Shown here: positions 46,201 through 54,084 of the stretch, piece after piece
Numbering within the stretch: the stretch's first letter is position 1
Layout of the letters: every line of letters begins with the position of its first letter
From: Streptomyces sp. NBC_00236
GTDB taxonomy: Bacteria > Actinomycetota > Actinomycetes > Streptomycetales > Streptomycetaceae
Assembly (NCBI RefSeq): GCF_036195045.1
Contig: NZ_CP108100.1
Location: 1,054,001 to 1,118,000, forward strand
DNA length: 64,000 nucleotides
Reading direction: 5' to 3'
Notes under the pieces: generated by a model
What the model was told of the DNA's origin: nothing
The model's database searches: none
What the model saw: only the letters and a program-made list of their open reading frames with translations
Translations under genes and position numbers: made by a program

Positions 46201-46382
46201 CTCTGCTGACGGCGCTCCCCACCGCCGGGCCGGCCGGTGTACCGGACTTCCGGAGGCTGCTGGCGGACAACCCCGGGCTGTTCGCCAAGGAGGCGTGCGC
46301 CGCCCTGGACGCGCGGCACGGCTTCCGGGAACGGCCGCTGGAGGCGGCCCTGGAGGCCTACCGCACCACACTCACCGCCTGA
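43284..46382 (+). CDS. NRPS: adenylation - carrier - thioester reductase
   Basis: A 1032-residue single-module enzyme. Adenylation domain ~1-520: GVFTSGTTGTPKCAVN (A3), FDSAIWQLLWPL (A4), YGPSETSIGM (A5), GDLGRFDAAG (A7) and terminal Lys in LSDNGKVDLR (A10). The carrier domain has the phosphopantetheine serine in RRGGDSLAAL (~residue 562). The C-terminal ~365 residues are an SDR-type thioester reductase: VTGATGFVGARS (NADPH site, ~671) and catalytic Tyr/Lys in NSGYSRSKW (~830). By the usual alignment the pocket residues are D-S-W-D-V-G-G-I-G; Asp235 implies an alpha-amino acid, but no substrate is assigned. The product would be an amino aldehyde or alcohol. Confidence 0.92.
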   Translation: MSENIWQTAGGRVDHGPYRPVHRLVEEQADRTPDRTAVIHRGATRTTLTYAEFDSLANGLAAELTASGVGPGDMVPVVIGNSVELPLCMVALMKAGAAFALCDPAWPDERLRSVLEELDPPLVLTSGPLVCTDRLAKVVSAGRITPSTVRPGPTPGPEQPAYGVFTSGTTGTPKCAVNLHEGLTNRFRFMSRYFGATGDEVVLQNSRHTFDSAIWQLLWPLTTGGRTVVPEQGEFLDLERTVDTIHRYRVTLTDFVPAILGMLLALLEAEPDAVRKVGSLRHLVVGGEEIIPHAVHRLRALLPGLGITNGYGPSETSIGMVFHRIDGSEGDHIPLGRPIDNCYAVVTDDRLRPLPVGTVGEIVIGGACVGAGYLGDPARTAEVFVPNPFPAIPGATVYRTGDLGRFDAAGLLRFTGRRDRQTKVDGVRIELAEIETTAEGCHGVIQAKALTLRRQGRNRLVVAAASDEGTTPAALRAHLVSTLPRIQVPQHCLVLEALPLSDNGKVDLRALRLLVEEKLESESRPAGRPVGSLAERVAEVMGAVLDLPSFGTEDDFLRRGGDSLAALSALLRIRDTTGLTVGLAELYEHRTPDALVAALEGAPKGGAAAGPDGSAASGGLPAEADRSDAFAVAALMERDSALPGDLAEMATRAGRSAGSGVVLPPRTVLVTGATGFVGARSLHRLLSATQARAVCVVRAHDDAHARTRIVRALSAQGLWDESFGERLDARAGELGRPRFGWPQETWETYAADCDAVLHIGAMVNFLLDYRAHRAANVTGTAEVLRFALSVRTKPLHHVSTLGILEQHASAVPGRIREDFDPSAATAPNSGYSRSKWVAERLLTEARGRGAPVTVHRLGEVMPAADNGVPNPRALTHLLLSAALRLAVRPDVPMHSDYTPVDEAAARLIAGLAEPSDGAVYHVFRDGSVDFAALDLAGPNGAGALRAVPPAEFMAALREATAGGGEPAVTVLHALLTALPTAGPAGVPDFRRLLADNPGLFAKEACAALDARHGFRERPLEAALEAYRTTLTA

Positions 46383-46432
46383 GCCATCCGCGCGGGTCAC
46401 CACCTGCGCCACTGTGAGACGAGAGGACGACT

Positions 46433-47425
46433 GTGCACTACCGCACCATGGGACGACTGGGCTGGCAGGTCAGTGAGATCGGCTACGGGATGTGGGGCAT
46501 CGGCGGAGGCCCCGGCGGATTCACCGGCTGGGATTACGACGTGGCCCCGGACTGCCTGGATCTCGCGGTCGAGAACGGCTGCACGTTCTTCGACACCGCC
46601 TGGGTCTACGGCCGGGGCGTCAGTGAGCAGATGCTGGGCGCCCTGCTCCGGCGGCACGCCGGCCGCACCGGCGGGGACCGGCTGCGGGTGGCGACCAAGA
46701 TCCCGCCCCTGAACCGCGAATGGCCGCCCGGCCCCGACGACACGCTCGACGACGTCTATCCCCGCGCCCACATCCGCGAGTACGTCCACCGCAGCCTGGA
46801 GAACTTCGGGACCGACCGGATCGACCTGCTCCAGTTCCATGTCTGGGAGGACCGCTGGAGCGGCCAGGAGAGCTGGCAGCAGGCGGTCGCCGATCTCAAG
46901 GCGGAGGGCGTGATCGACGGCTTCGGCATCAGCGTCAACCGCTGGGAGCCGGTCAACTGCCTCCGGGCCCTGGACACCGGCCTGGTCGACGTCATCCAGG
47001 TGATCTACAACATCTTCGACCAGGCACCCGAGGACGAACTGTTCGCCCGGGCCCTGAAGGACGACATCGGCATCATCGCCCGCGTCCCCTTCGACGAGGG
47101 CGGCCTCACCGGCACCCTCACCCACGACACCGTGTTTCCCGAGGACGACTGGCGTGCCGTCTACTTCGGTCCGGAGAACCTCGGCCCCACGGTCGAGCGC
47201 GCCGAACGGCTGAAGAAGGTCCTGCCCGAGGGCATGACGCTGCCGGAGCTCGGCCTCCGCTTCATCCTGCACCACCCTGCCGTGAGCACGGTCATCCCGG
47301 GCATGCGCCGGCCCGAGCACGTGCGCGCCAACCTGGCGGTCTCCGGGGCCGCGCTCGACCCCGCGCTGCTGGACGCGGTGCGCGGCCACCGCTGGGACCG
47401 ACGACCCACCGCGTGGTCGATGTGA
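46433..47425 (+). CDS. aldo/keto reductase
   Basis: A 330-residue NADPH-dependent reductase with the complete catalytic tetrad: Asp and Tyr in FFDTAWVYGRG, Lys in VATKIPPLN, and His in LLQFHVWED. The C-terminal nucleotide-binding segment STVIPGMRRPEHVRAN is typical. It lies 50 bp after the NRPS and probably reduces the aldehyde released by the terminal reductase to an alcohol. GTG/ATG choice: ATG-like start at 46433 is a GTG (GTGCACTAC) after GAGAGGACGA. Its stop overlaps the sulfotransferase GTG. Confidence 0.9.
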   Translation: MHYRTMGRLGWQVSEIGYGMWGIGGGPGGFTGWDYDVAPDCLDLAVENGCTFFDTAWVYGRGVSEQMLGALLRRHAGRTGGDRLRVATKIPPLNREWPPGPDDTLDDVYPRAHIREYVHRSLENFGTDRIDLLQFHVWEDRWSGQESWQQAVADLKAEGVIDGFGISVNRWEPVNCLRALDTGLVDVIQVIYNIFDQAPEDELFARALKDDIGIIARVPFDEGGLTGTLTHDTVFPEDDWRAVYFGPENLGPTVERAERLKKVLPEGMTLPELGLRFILHHPAVSTVIPGMRRPEHVRANLAVSGAALDPALLDAVRGHRWDRRPTAWSM

Positions 47426-48168
47426 CCGTCATCGCCCTGTGGGCCCATCCCCGTTCGGTCTCCACGGCGTTTCTGCGCATGATGGCCGAGCGCGGTGACG
47501 TCACGGTCGTGCACGAACCGCTGGTGCTGCTCACCGACCACGGCCAGGTCACGGTCCCCGCCGTCGACGACGGGGACGCGGCCGACGACGCGGGGGCGCG
47601 CACGGTCACGGTCCGCACGCCCGCCGAGCTCCTGTCCCAGCTGACGGAACTGGGCACCCGGAGGCCGGTGTTCTTCAAGGACACGCTGGAGTACCACTAC
47701 CAGTACCTCTTCGACCACCCGGAGCGGATCGCCTCCTTCACCCACACCTTCATCGTCCGTGAACCGGCCCGGACGATCGCCTCCCACTACGCGGTCAAGC
47801 CCGAACTGGCCTGTCACGAGATCGGCTACGAGCACCAGTACGCGCTGTTCGAGCTGGCCTGGAAGGTGACCGGCAGGCGCCCCGTCGTCATCTCGGCCGA
47901 GCGGCTGCTGGCCGACCCGCCCGCCGTGGTCGCCGCATACTGCGAAGGCGTCGGCCTGCCCTTCCTGCCCGAGGCGTTGACCTGGGAGCCGGGCGAGCGC
48001 GCCGAATGGCGGCAGAACGAGCGCTGGCACCGGGACGCGAGCGCCAGCTCGGCCTTCAGCGCCCCGGAACGCGCTTACGCGGTCACGGTCGAGAACGACC
48101 CCCGGCTGCGTGGCTTCTACCAGCACCACCTCCCGTACTACGAGCGGCTCATCGCGCACGCCTGCTGA
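47422..48168 (+). CDS. sulfotransferase-family protein
   Basis: A 248-residue cytoplasmic protein starting at GTG 47422, overlapping the previous stop (GTGA). The N-terminal ALWAHPRSVSTAFLRMM carries the PAPS 5'-phosphosulfate loop (P-R-S-x-S-T), and FIVREPARTIASHY matches the 3'-phosphate-binding R...S segment. It is shorter than eukaryotic sulfotransferases but usual for bacterial ones. It probably sulfates the hydroxyl formed by the reductases. Sulfotransferases are reported among the genes around family 3 encapsulins, in keeping with the next gene. Confidence 0.85.
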   Translation: MTVIALWAHPRSVSTAFLRMMAERGDVTVVHEPLVLLTDHGQVTVPAVDDGDAADDAGARTVTVRTPAELLSQLTELGTRRPVFFKDTLEYHYQYLFDHPERIASFTHTFIVREPARTIASHYAVKPELACHEIGYEHQYALFELAWKVTGRRPVVISAERLLADPPAVVAAYCEGVGLPFLPEALTWEPGERAEWRQNERWHRDASASSAFSAPERAYAVTVENDPRLRGFYQHHLPYYERLIAHAC

Positions 48169-48188
48169 GCCAGGAACAAGGAGAGTCC

Positions 48189-49013
48189 ATGACGAGCAGC
48201 ACACCGGCCACCCCGGGCGAGCAGTTCGCCGCCGCCTACCTCGCCGACAGCGAGAAGGCCGAGGTCCACTTCCCCTTCACGCTCACCGACGTGTTCGAAA
48301 CGGGCAAGCAGGGTCAACGACTGACGGCACGTAACCTCTTCCGCACCCAGCGGGCCGAAACACAGCCCGTGCGCTCCTGGCACGAGACCAGACCGGCCGG
48401 AAACCCCGACGGCGGTGCGAGCCCGGAGGGGCGGCTGCGGGAGGCGTCCTTCCGCTTCTCGGTGGCCGAGTACGGTGTCGCGCCGATCACCGCCTGGGTG
48501 CAGATCCCCGACGGTCTCGCCGACGAACCGGAGGCCCTCGCCTCGTTCATCGACCGTCGGCTGATGGTGCGGCTCGGCACCGCGGAGAACCGGGCGCTCA
48601 CCCTCGACGTGCTCCGGCACCCCGAGGTGGCACGGCTGCCGTACCGGGGTTCCTACGTCGACGGGGTGCTCGCCGCCTTCAACGAGATAGAGCAGGCCGG
48701 CGGTACCGGCCGCGCCCTGATGGTGAACTCCTCCGACTACTACGCCGAACTGGTGGGCGCGGGCAGCCTGCTGGGCGACCTCACCCGCGAGGAGGTGAAG
48801 ATCAGCCGGCACCGCCATGTGGCGCCCGGCTGCGCGCTGGTGGGGGACTTCGCGATGGCCGCGCGGCTGCTCGAATCCGGCCGGTCGGTGATCAAGGTGG
48901 CGGAGCCGCCGGAGGGGACCTTCGACCAGCCGGGCACGGCTGTCTGTGCGCAGGTGCATGAATCCGTCGCCGTCCAGCTGCCCACGCACTTCTTCCACGT
49001 AGTGCCCGCCTGA
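48189..49013 (+). CDS. HK97-fold encapsulin-like shell protein (family 3 candidate)
   Basis: A 274-residue protein, the usual encapsulin length. Segments follow the order of HK97-type capsid subunits: an N-terminal arm, a strand pair around EASFRFSVAEYGVAPITAWV (84-103), the spine-like helix EPEALASFIDRRLMVRLGTAENR (in part; 113-135), an A-domain helix VDGVLAAFNEIEQAG (157-171), LMVNSSDYYAELV (177-189), and the C-terminal P-domain VAPGCALVGDFAMAARLL (211-228), then VAVQLPTHFFHVVP (260-273). No portal, terminase or protease genes lie nearby, so it is not a prophage capsid. It follows the sulfotransferase by 20 bp in a biosynthetic operon, as in natural-product encapsulins. ATG 48189 follows AAGGAGAG. 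Identification is by pattern and context. Confidence 0.72.
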   Translation: MTSSTPATPGEQFAAAYLADSEKAEVHFPFTLTDVFETGKQGQRLTARNLFRTQRAETQPVRSWHETRPAGNPDGGASPEGRLREASFRFSVAEYGVAPITAWVQIPDGLADEPEALASFIDRRLMVRLGTAENRALTLDVLRHPEVARLPYRGSYVDGVLAAFNEIEQAGGTGRALMVNSSDYYAELVGAGSLLGDLTREEVKISRHRHVAPGCALVGDFAMAARLLESGRSVIKVAEPPEGTFDQPGTAVCAQVHESVAVQLPTHFFHVVPA

Positions 49014-49048
49014 CCGTCGGTGGCACACCGCGGATGCGGTGCCGGTGT

Positions 49049-49074
49049 CCCCGGCAGCCCTGCGGCTGCCGGGG
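49049..49074. terminator. terminator at right end of the cluster
   Basis: CCCCGGCAG (49049-49057) and CTGCCGGGG (49066-49074) form a 9-bp perfect stem with an 8-nt loop, between the shell gene and the convergent GNAT gene. Confidence 0.75.
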
Positions 49075-49099
49075 AAGCGGTTCAGCGGTGTGCGGACGC

Positions 49100-50026
49100 T
49101 CAGAAGCAGTCGCCGTACCAGTGGACGGCCCCGGGCGCCGTGACGGTGGCCCGCACGGAGGCCGGGGACGCGTGCAACGGCCGCACCATTCCCACGTGTT
49201 CCGTCACCTGCCGGGCGTCCGTCAGCAGGGCGGGGAGCGCGGCCGCCACTCCGGGACCACCGGGGACGCGGGCCCGGGTCTGCCCCGCCGCCCGGCCACG
49301 CGAAGCGACGGCGGAGAACAGCGAGCCCAGACACTGCTGCGCACCCGCGAACTCGCGCACCTCCACCCGGTCCCCCACGTGCTGTGCCACGATCCAGCCG
49401 GCCAGCGCCCCGGAGGCGGGGTCCACCGCGACGAGCGACTCCTCGAACGGTCCGTACCAGGCGGGCACGCGCACCGCCCAGTCCTCGGGCGCCCGGAGCG
49501 AGCTGAGCGGCCTGCTCGCGTTGTACGCGTGGTGCAGGGCGGCCACCTCCGCCGCGTCCTGCGGTACGGCCGCCCGGACCGGGAAGGCCCCGGGGCCGGC
49601 TGGGGGGACGAGTGTCCCCTCGGTGTACGTGCTGTCGAACTCCTGCCATCCCGAGCTCCGGTACACACCGGGCGTGCCGGTGAAGAGCAGGGACCATGCG
49701 CACTGTTCGGCGGTCATGGTCCGCTCGGCCTCCGCGAGCAGCAGCCTGACCAGTCCCTGCCCCCGGGCCTCGGGGCGGGTGGCGACGCTGCCGATGCCGC
49801 CGACGCGCTGCGGGACACCCGAGGCGTCGCGGATCAGCCTCGGCACGTAGACGACGACCGCGTCTATCCCGTCGCCCGCGGTGTTCTGCGCGACGAACGT
49901 GTGCCGGTGGCGGTCGGGGTCGAGGGCGTGCAGGGAGGCGATGTGCGGGGCGTCGAAGCAACGGCGCCACAAGGCGGCCAGGGCGGGGTCGTCGGCGGCG
50001 GTCGCCGTACGGATGAGGGCGCTCAC
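49100..50026 (-). CDS. GNAT acetyltransferase (Eis-like, two-domain)
   Basis: A 308-residue protein starting at GTG 50026, which overlaps the stop of the beta-helix gene (GTGA). The N-terminal GNAT domain shows the acetyl-CoA loop RPEARGQGLVRLLLAE, and a second GNAT-like half follows (HHAYNASRPLSS; GWIVAQHVGDRVEVREFAG), as in the Eis family of N-acetyltransferases. The C-terminus reads GAVHWYGDCF, a segment repeated as a fragment at 34144-34203. Substrate unknown, probably an amine. As it is coupled to the beta-helix gene it may belong to the catabolic island rather than the adjoining biosynthetic cluster. Confidence 0.82.
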   Translation of the reverse strand: MSALIRTATAADDPALAALWRRCFDAPHIASLHALDPDRHRHTFVAQNTAGDGIDAVVVYVPRLIRDASGVPQRVGGIGSVATRPEARGQGLVRLLLAEAERTMTAEQCAWSLLFTGTPGVYRSSGWQEFDSTYTEGTLVPPAGPGAFPVRAAVPQDAAEVAALHHAYNASRPLSSLRAPEDWAVRVPAWYGPFEESLVAVDPASGALAGWIVAQHVGDRVEVREFAGAQQCLGSLFSAVASRGRAAGQTRARVPGGPGVAAALPALLTDARQVTEHVGMVRPLHASPASVRATVTAPGAVHWYGDCF

Positions 50027-52173
50027 AGGATGAGGTTCCCGTCCGTGCGCACCGTGTCGCCGGCGGGGGGCATCGCGCTGCGTCGCGTGCCGTCCTCGAC
50101 GCACGTGGTGTGCAGGACCGAGGCAAGGGCCTCCGGTGCCAGATGGAGCGTGCCGCCGGTGAAGCGGCTGCCGGTTGCCGCGTAGTGGTTCGTGCCGTCG
50201 GCGATGCGGACATGCGCGGTGTCCGGCCCGGTGGCCGCGCTGCTGAGGCCGGTGATGTCCCAGGTCGCCCTCCCCGGCCCGTCCGCGCGGCCGAGGAGCG
50301 CCCCGGCCTTGTTGCTGCCGGTGAACCTGGCCCCACCGGTCACGGTGATCCGCTGGTCGCGCACGCCGCTGAGCTCGATGCCGGTGTTGTCGTAGGTACC
50401 GCCGTCGATGCGCAGGTCCGCGGAACCGATCGAGAGCGGGGCCGCGTTCTCGGCGCCGGTGAGTGTGCAGTCGGTGAAGTGGACCGGGCCCGCGCCGCGC
50501 AGGATCGCACCGTCGACGCCCTGGAACGTGCAGCGCACGAAGTGGACGGGCGCGGTGACCGGTGTCTGGACGAGGACCGCGCCGGCGGCCGGTTCGAAGG
50601 TGCAGTCGCTGATGGTGGTCGGCCGGCCGGAGCGGGCGGAGCGCTGGGCGACGGCGAAGGTCTTCGCCGTGCAGCCGCGCACCTGGGCACCGTCGGCGTT
50701 CACGGTGAGGGTGCCGGCCTGGTCGAAGGTGGGCCGCGCGATCACCGTGATGTCCTCCAGGGTCAGATCGGTGATCTTCGTGTTGGCGGTGAACCAGGAG
50801 CAGACGTGTCTGCGTACGGTGATCCGCTTGGCGGATATCCCCCACTGGGCACCGGAGTTGGCGATGTCCATCAGGCCGGAGTTGCCGTCGAAGAGCAGGT
50901 CGTGCTCGTACTGGCCGTGGGTGGTGAAGGGGTTGCCGCCCGCGTCGTCGCCGTCGCCGTGGCAGTTCACGACGGTGCAGTAGGCGGACGCGGTGAGGTC
51001 GTTGAGGTGGCGCACATTGCTGGTCGTGCAGTCGGCGACCCGCCCGTACAGGCAGTAGATCTGCTGGGTGAGGTAGCCCGCTCCGCCGTACTCGACGGTG
51101 GGCGGGTTCTTCAGGGAGCAGTCCTCGGTACGGAAGCGGGTGCACCAGCGGCGCATGATGACCGGCCAGAAGGTACCGGTGGCGTGGATGCCGGAGACGT
51201 CGCAGCCCACGGCGTACTCGAAGCTGACGGGGTGGGAGCCGGTGTACTCGTCGGGTCCCGCCCCCTCGAAGAGCATGTTGCGGATGTGGGTGTTGCGGAC
51301 CGGGTCGACGCGGGTCCAGGCGAGGGTGCGGCCCTCGGCGAGTTCCCAGCCGTTGAGGTAGCCGATGCGGATGTGGCCCGCGTCGACGATCTCCGTGATC
51401 TCGACCAGCTTCTGCAGTTCGCGCTCGTCACGGCCGCCGCCCGCGACCGGGTCGACCTGCACCGCCCACCACTGGCCGACGGCGAACGCCTTGGCGTCGG
51501 GGACCGGGAAGGTGTCGGTGAGTTCGATGACCTCGGCAGCGAGTGCGTGCTTGACGGTGGTGTCGGTGGGGGTGCCGCGGAAGGAGAGGACGGCGCCGAA
51601 GGGGTTGTCGTGGGTGTTCTTCTCGATGCCGGTGGTGTGGAGGTGGTGGCCGCCGAAGTCGAGTTCGATGTTGGAGCGGTTGTAGAGGTGGCGTTGGGTG
51701 AGGAGGAGGTCGGTGTGGGCTTCGATGCGGTGGACGGTGGGGTCGTTGACCATGGCGTCGAGGGCGTTGTCGGCGGGGGTGTCGGCGTCGAAGTGGCCGA
51801 AGGTGCGGAAGTCGAGGGTTCCGGTGTGGAGTTGGTGCCAGCGTCCGGTGTTCGTCGTGCCGTTGGGGGCGATGACGGTGCCGCCGTTGTGTGTGGCGGT
51901 GGACTTGTTGTCCCAGCGCAGGGCCATGGTGCCGCCGTCGCCGGGGGTGCGGTAGCCGGCGACGACGGCCTGGGTGCCGTGGGTGAGGGGTTTGGTGTTC
52001 AGGGCGCGCAGTGCGGCGACCGTGTCGAGGCGCAGGACGTTGCCGGTGCGGTCGGGTGCGGCCTGTGCGGGGCCGGTGGCCACGGCCGAACCGGCCACGA
52101 CCAGACCGGCCAGGCCCGAAGCCCGCAGAAGATTCCGGCGGGACGAAGCAGCGGACGAGGCATGGACGGACAT
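50023..52173 (-). CDS. secreted right-handed beta-helix protein, copy 1
   Basis: A 716-residue exported protein. The Tat-type signal (SSRRNLLRASGLAGLVVAG) ends near AQAAPDRT. Repeating short strands such as CTFQGVDGAILRGAG and TDCTLTGAENAAP with many cysteines indicate a parallel beta-helix like pectate lyases and polysaccharide depolymerases; no catalytic motif could be fixed. The paralogue at 57985-60135 has the same length, and 597 bp near the 5' ends are identical. The rest has diverged. It is likely an exported lyase or hydrolase acting on the polymer used by this island. Confidence 0.78.
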   Translation of the reverse strand: MSVHASSAASSRRNLLRASGLAGLVVAGSAVATGPAQAAPDRTGNVLRLDTVAALRALNTKPLTHGTQAVVAGYRTPGDGGTMALRWDNKSTATHNGGTVIAPNGTTNTGRWHQLHTGTLDFRTFGHFDADTPADNALDAMVNDPTVHRIEAHTDLLLTQRHLYNRSNIELDFGGHHLHTTGIEKNTHDNPFGAVLSFRGTPTDTTVKHALAAEVIELTDTFPVPDAKAFAVGQWWAVQVDPVAGGGRDERELQKLVEITEIVDAGHIRIGYLNGWELAEGRTLAWTRVDPVRNTHIRNMLFEGAGPDEYTGSHPVSFEYAVGCDVSGIHATGTFWPVIMRRWCTRFRTEDCSLKNPPTVEYGGAGYLTQQIYCLYGRVADCTTSNVRHLNDLTASAYCTVVNCHGDGDDAGGNPFTTHGQYEHDLLFDGNSGLMDIANSGAQWGISAKRITVRRHVCSWFTANTKITDLTLEDITVIARPTFDQAGTLTVNADGAQVRGCTAKTFAVAQRSARSGRPTTISDCTFEPAAGAVLVQTPVTAPVHFVRCTFQGVDGAILRGAGPVHFTDCTLTGAENAAPLSIGSADLRIDGGTYDNTGIELSGVRDQRITVTGGARFTGSNKAGALLGRADGPGRATWDITGLSSAATGPDTAHVRIADGTNHYAATGSRFTGGTLHLAPEALASVLHTTCVEDGTRRSAMPPAGDTVRTDGNLIL
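51547..52143. repeat. perfect 597-bp inverted repeat, left arm
   Basis: This stretch is, base for base by line comparison, the reverse complement of 58018-58614. It starts inside the signal peptide codons of the beta-helix gene and stops abruptly at codon ~209, where the two paralogues begin to differ. Confidence 0.93.
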
Positions 52174-52237
52174 GACGGAGGTGCTCCTCGCGTTGTCGAT
52201 GCGTGCTCGGTGAGAACCGGCTGCGGGCCGGTCGCGG

Positions 52238-53077
52238 TCAGATCGTGTTGCGGTACGGCGGCATGAAGCGCATCCGCGGCATCTGGTCCGCCAGCACTCC
52301 CCCGTCGACGACGAGGCGCGCTCCCGTGAGATAGGCGCCGGCGTCCGAGGCGAGCAGCAGCAGCGCGCCCACGCATTCGTCGGGCTGCGCGTACCTGCCG
52401 AGCGGGATGCGCTCGCGGTACGTGGCCTCGAAGGCCTCCCGGTCGAAGGGGAACTCGCCGTCGATGGGGGTCTCGACCATGCCGGGGGCCAGGGTGTTGG
52501 CGGTGATGCCGTGCGGGGCGAGCTCGACGGCGAGTGTCTCCGTGAGCAGTTGGGCGGCGGCCTTGGAGGCGTTGTAATGGGCCAGACCGGCCTCTGCCAC
52601 CAGGGCGTTCTTCGAGGTGATGGTGATGATGCGGCCGGCGACGGCGTCGGCCGTCATATGTTCGGCGATGCGCTGACTGAGGAAGAACACGGCGTCGACG
52701 TTGACCCGCATGATGCGCGACCAGCCGGCCGGGGTGATCTCGTTGAAGCGTTCCAGGGCCGCCGTGCCCGCGTTGTTGACCAGGATGTGCAGCGGTCCCG
52801 CCTCGGCACGCACCGTGTCGGCGAAGCCGGCCAGCGCCTCGGTGTCCGCGAGGTCCTGCCCGTACACACGGCAGCGTCGGCCGAGCGCCTCGATCGCGGC
52901 GGCCGTCTCGGCGACACCCTCGGCCCCGGGCAGGTCGACCAGCACCAGGTCCGCGCCCGCCTCGGCGAGGCCGACGGCGAAGGACCGGCCCAGGCCCCGG
53001 GCGGCCCCGGTGACGACCGCGGTGCGGCCGGTCAGGTCGAAGCGGTCGGTGCCGCGGGGCGGGACGGCTGCGGTCAT
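52238..53077 (-). CDS. short-chain dehydrogenase/reductase
   Basis: A 279-residue classical SDR: NAD(P) motif TGAARGLG (residues ~23-30), NNAG (101-104), catalytic Ser in ITITSKN and Tyr-x-x-x-Lys in AHYNASKAA (168, 172). An acidic residue after the second strand (VLVDLPG) suggests NAD preference. It probably oxidises a sugar or sugar acid in the IclR-controlled operon. ATG 53077 is used; longer readings run into the amidohydrolase region. Confidence 0.9.
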   Translation of the reverse strand: MTAAVPPRGTDRFDLTGRTAVVTGAARGLGRSFAVGLAEAGADLVLVDLPGAEGVAETAAAIEALGRRCRVYGQDLADTEALAGFADTVRAEAGPLHILVNNAGTAALERFNEITPAGWSRIMRVNVDAVFFLSQRIAEHMTADAVAGRIITITSKNALVAEAGLAHYNASKAAAQLLTETLAVELAPHGITANTLAPGMVETPIDGEFPFDREAFEATYRERIPLGRYAQPDECVGALLLLASDAGAYLTGARLVVDGGVLADQMPRMRFMPPYRNTI

Positions 53078-53238
53078 CACGGGATTCCTTCGGAAGGGCT
53101 GGTACTGCGTCAGGAGGGGTGGTGGGCCGCCGCGCGGGGACACAACAGGGTGGGAGCGCGGCGGCCCGGCTGCGGGCCGGCAACCGGGGACAGGGGGGTG
53201 ATCCGGGCGCCGGCCCGCAGGTCGTGGGGAGCGGCGGG

Positions 53239-54084
53239 TCAGCCGTTCAGGCCCAGGAGATCGAGCGAGGGCCGGTGGATGATCTCCTCCACCGCGTCCG
53301 CGTCGAGCGGCGGCAGTCCGGGAATGCCGGGGATCCGGGCGATCTCCCGGAGTCCCTTCACGGAGTCGTCGACCGTCGTGAACGGGTAGTCGCTGCCGAA
53401 CAGCACCTTGTGGAAGACCCCGTAGTCCTGGACGAGCCGGAGGCTGTGCCAGAGCTGGAAGGGCCGGTAGTGCAGGGCACTGAGGTCGGCGTACACGTGC
53501 GGGTGCTTGCGGATGACCGCGATGCACTCGCCCTCGAAGGGGTGGCCGAGGTGGGCGAGGACCATCCGCAGCTCCGGGTGGCGGATGGCGACGGCGTCCA
53601 GGTGCCGGGGCATCGCCCACTCCAGCGGCGCGCTGGAGACGAAGGTCGTGCCGGTGTGCACCAGGAGCGGCAGCCCGTGCCGTTCGGCGTACGTGTACAG
53701 CTCGTCGTACTCCTCGGCTGCCGGGTCGAAGCCCGCGTACATCGGCATCAGTTTGATGCCGCGCAGACCGAGCTCCTGGTGGCCGTAGCGCAGTTCCTCC
53801 TGCCAGCCGGGCTGGGTGGGGTCGAGCGCCAGGTAGCCGATCAGCCGGTCGGGGTGTTCCCCGACGTACGCGGCCACGGCTGCGTCGTCGACCCAGAGCC
53901 CGCTGCGGCGCGCCTTGCCGCCGACGACGATCGTCCGGGTGGACTCGGGTGCGGTGGCGGCGTACTCCTCCCACTTCACCGTGAGGTCGACCTCGCCCGC
54001 GTGGGCGCGGGCGGAGTCGGAGCTGAACGGGTCGGTGAAGTCGTGGTTGTGCCGGAAGAGATGGGAGTGGACGTCGGTGATCAT
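53239..54084 (-). CDS. amidohydrolase-superfamily protein (ACMSD/lactonase type)
   Basis: A 281-residue TIM-barrel enzyme beginning MITDVHSHLFRHNHD with an HxH metal motif. Further motifs are LLVHTGTTFVS, LVMVLAHLGHPFEG-like LAHLGHPFE, and FGSDYPFTTVDDS with the catalytic Asp. Members hydrolyse lactones or decarboxylate; a sugar-lactone hydrolysis would fit downstream of the SDR. Its start overlaps the enolase-superfamily gene stop (ATGA). The 161-bp gap to the SDR holds no gene I can see. Confidence 0.85.
   Translation of the reverse strand: MITDVHSHLFRHNHDFTDPFSSDSARAHAGEVDLTVKWEEYAATAPESTRTIVVGGKARRSGLWVDDAAVAAYVGEHPDRLIGYLALDPTQPGWQEELRYGHQELGLRGIKLMPMYAGFDPAAEEYDELYTYAERHGLPLLVHTGTTFVSSAPLEWAMPRHLDAVAIRHPELRMVLAHLGHPFEGECIAVIRKHPHVYADLSALHYRPFQLWHSLRLVQDYGVFHKVLFGSDYPFTTVDDSVKGLREIARIPGIPGLPPLDADAVEEIIHRPSLDLLGLNG

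Noticed and set aside
48189..49013. Prophage capsid gene
   Set aside because: No portal, terminase, scaffold, protease or tail genes around; it is embedded in a metabolic operon, so a shell protein is more likely.
50110..52266. 718-codon plus-strand frame opposite beta-helix copy 1
   Set aside because: Val/Gly/Asp repeats (GVEVVAAEVEF etc.) are the antisense reading of the Tat-exported gene; the same pattern appears antisense to copy 2.
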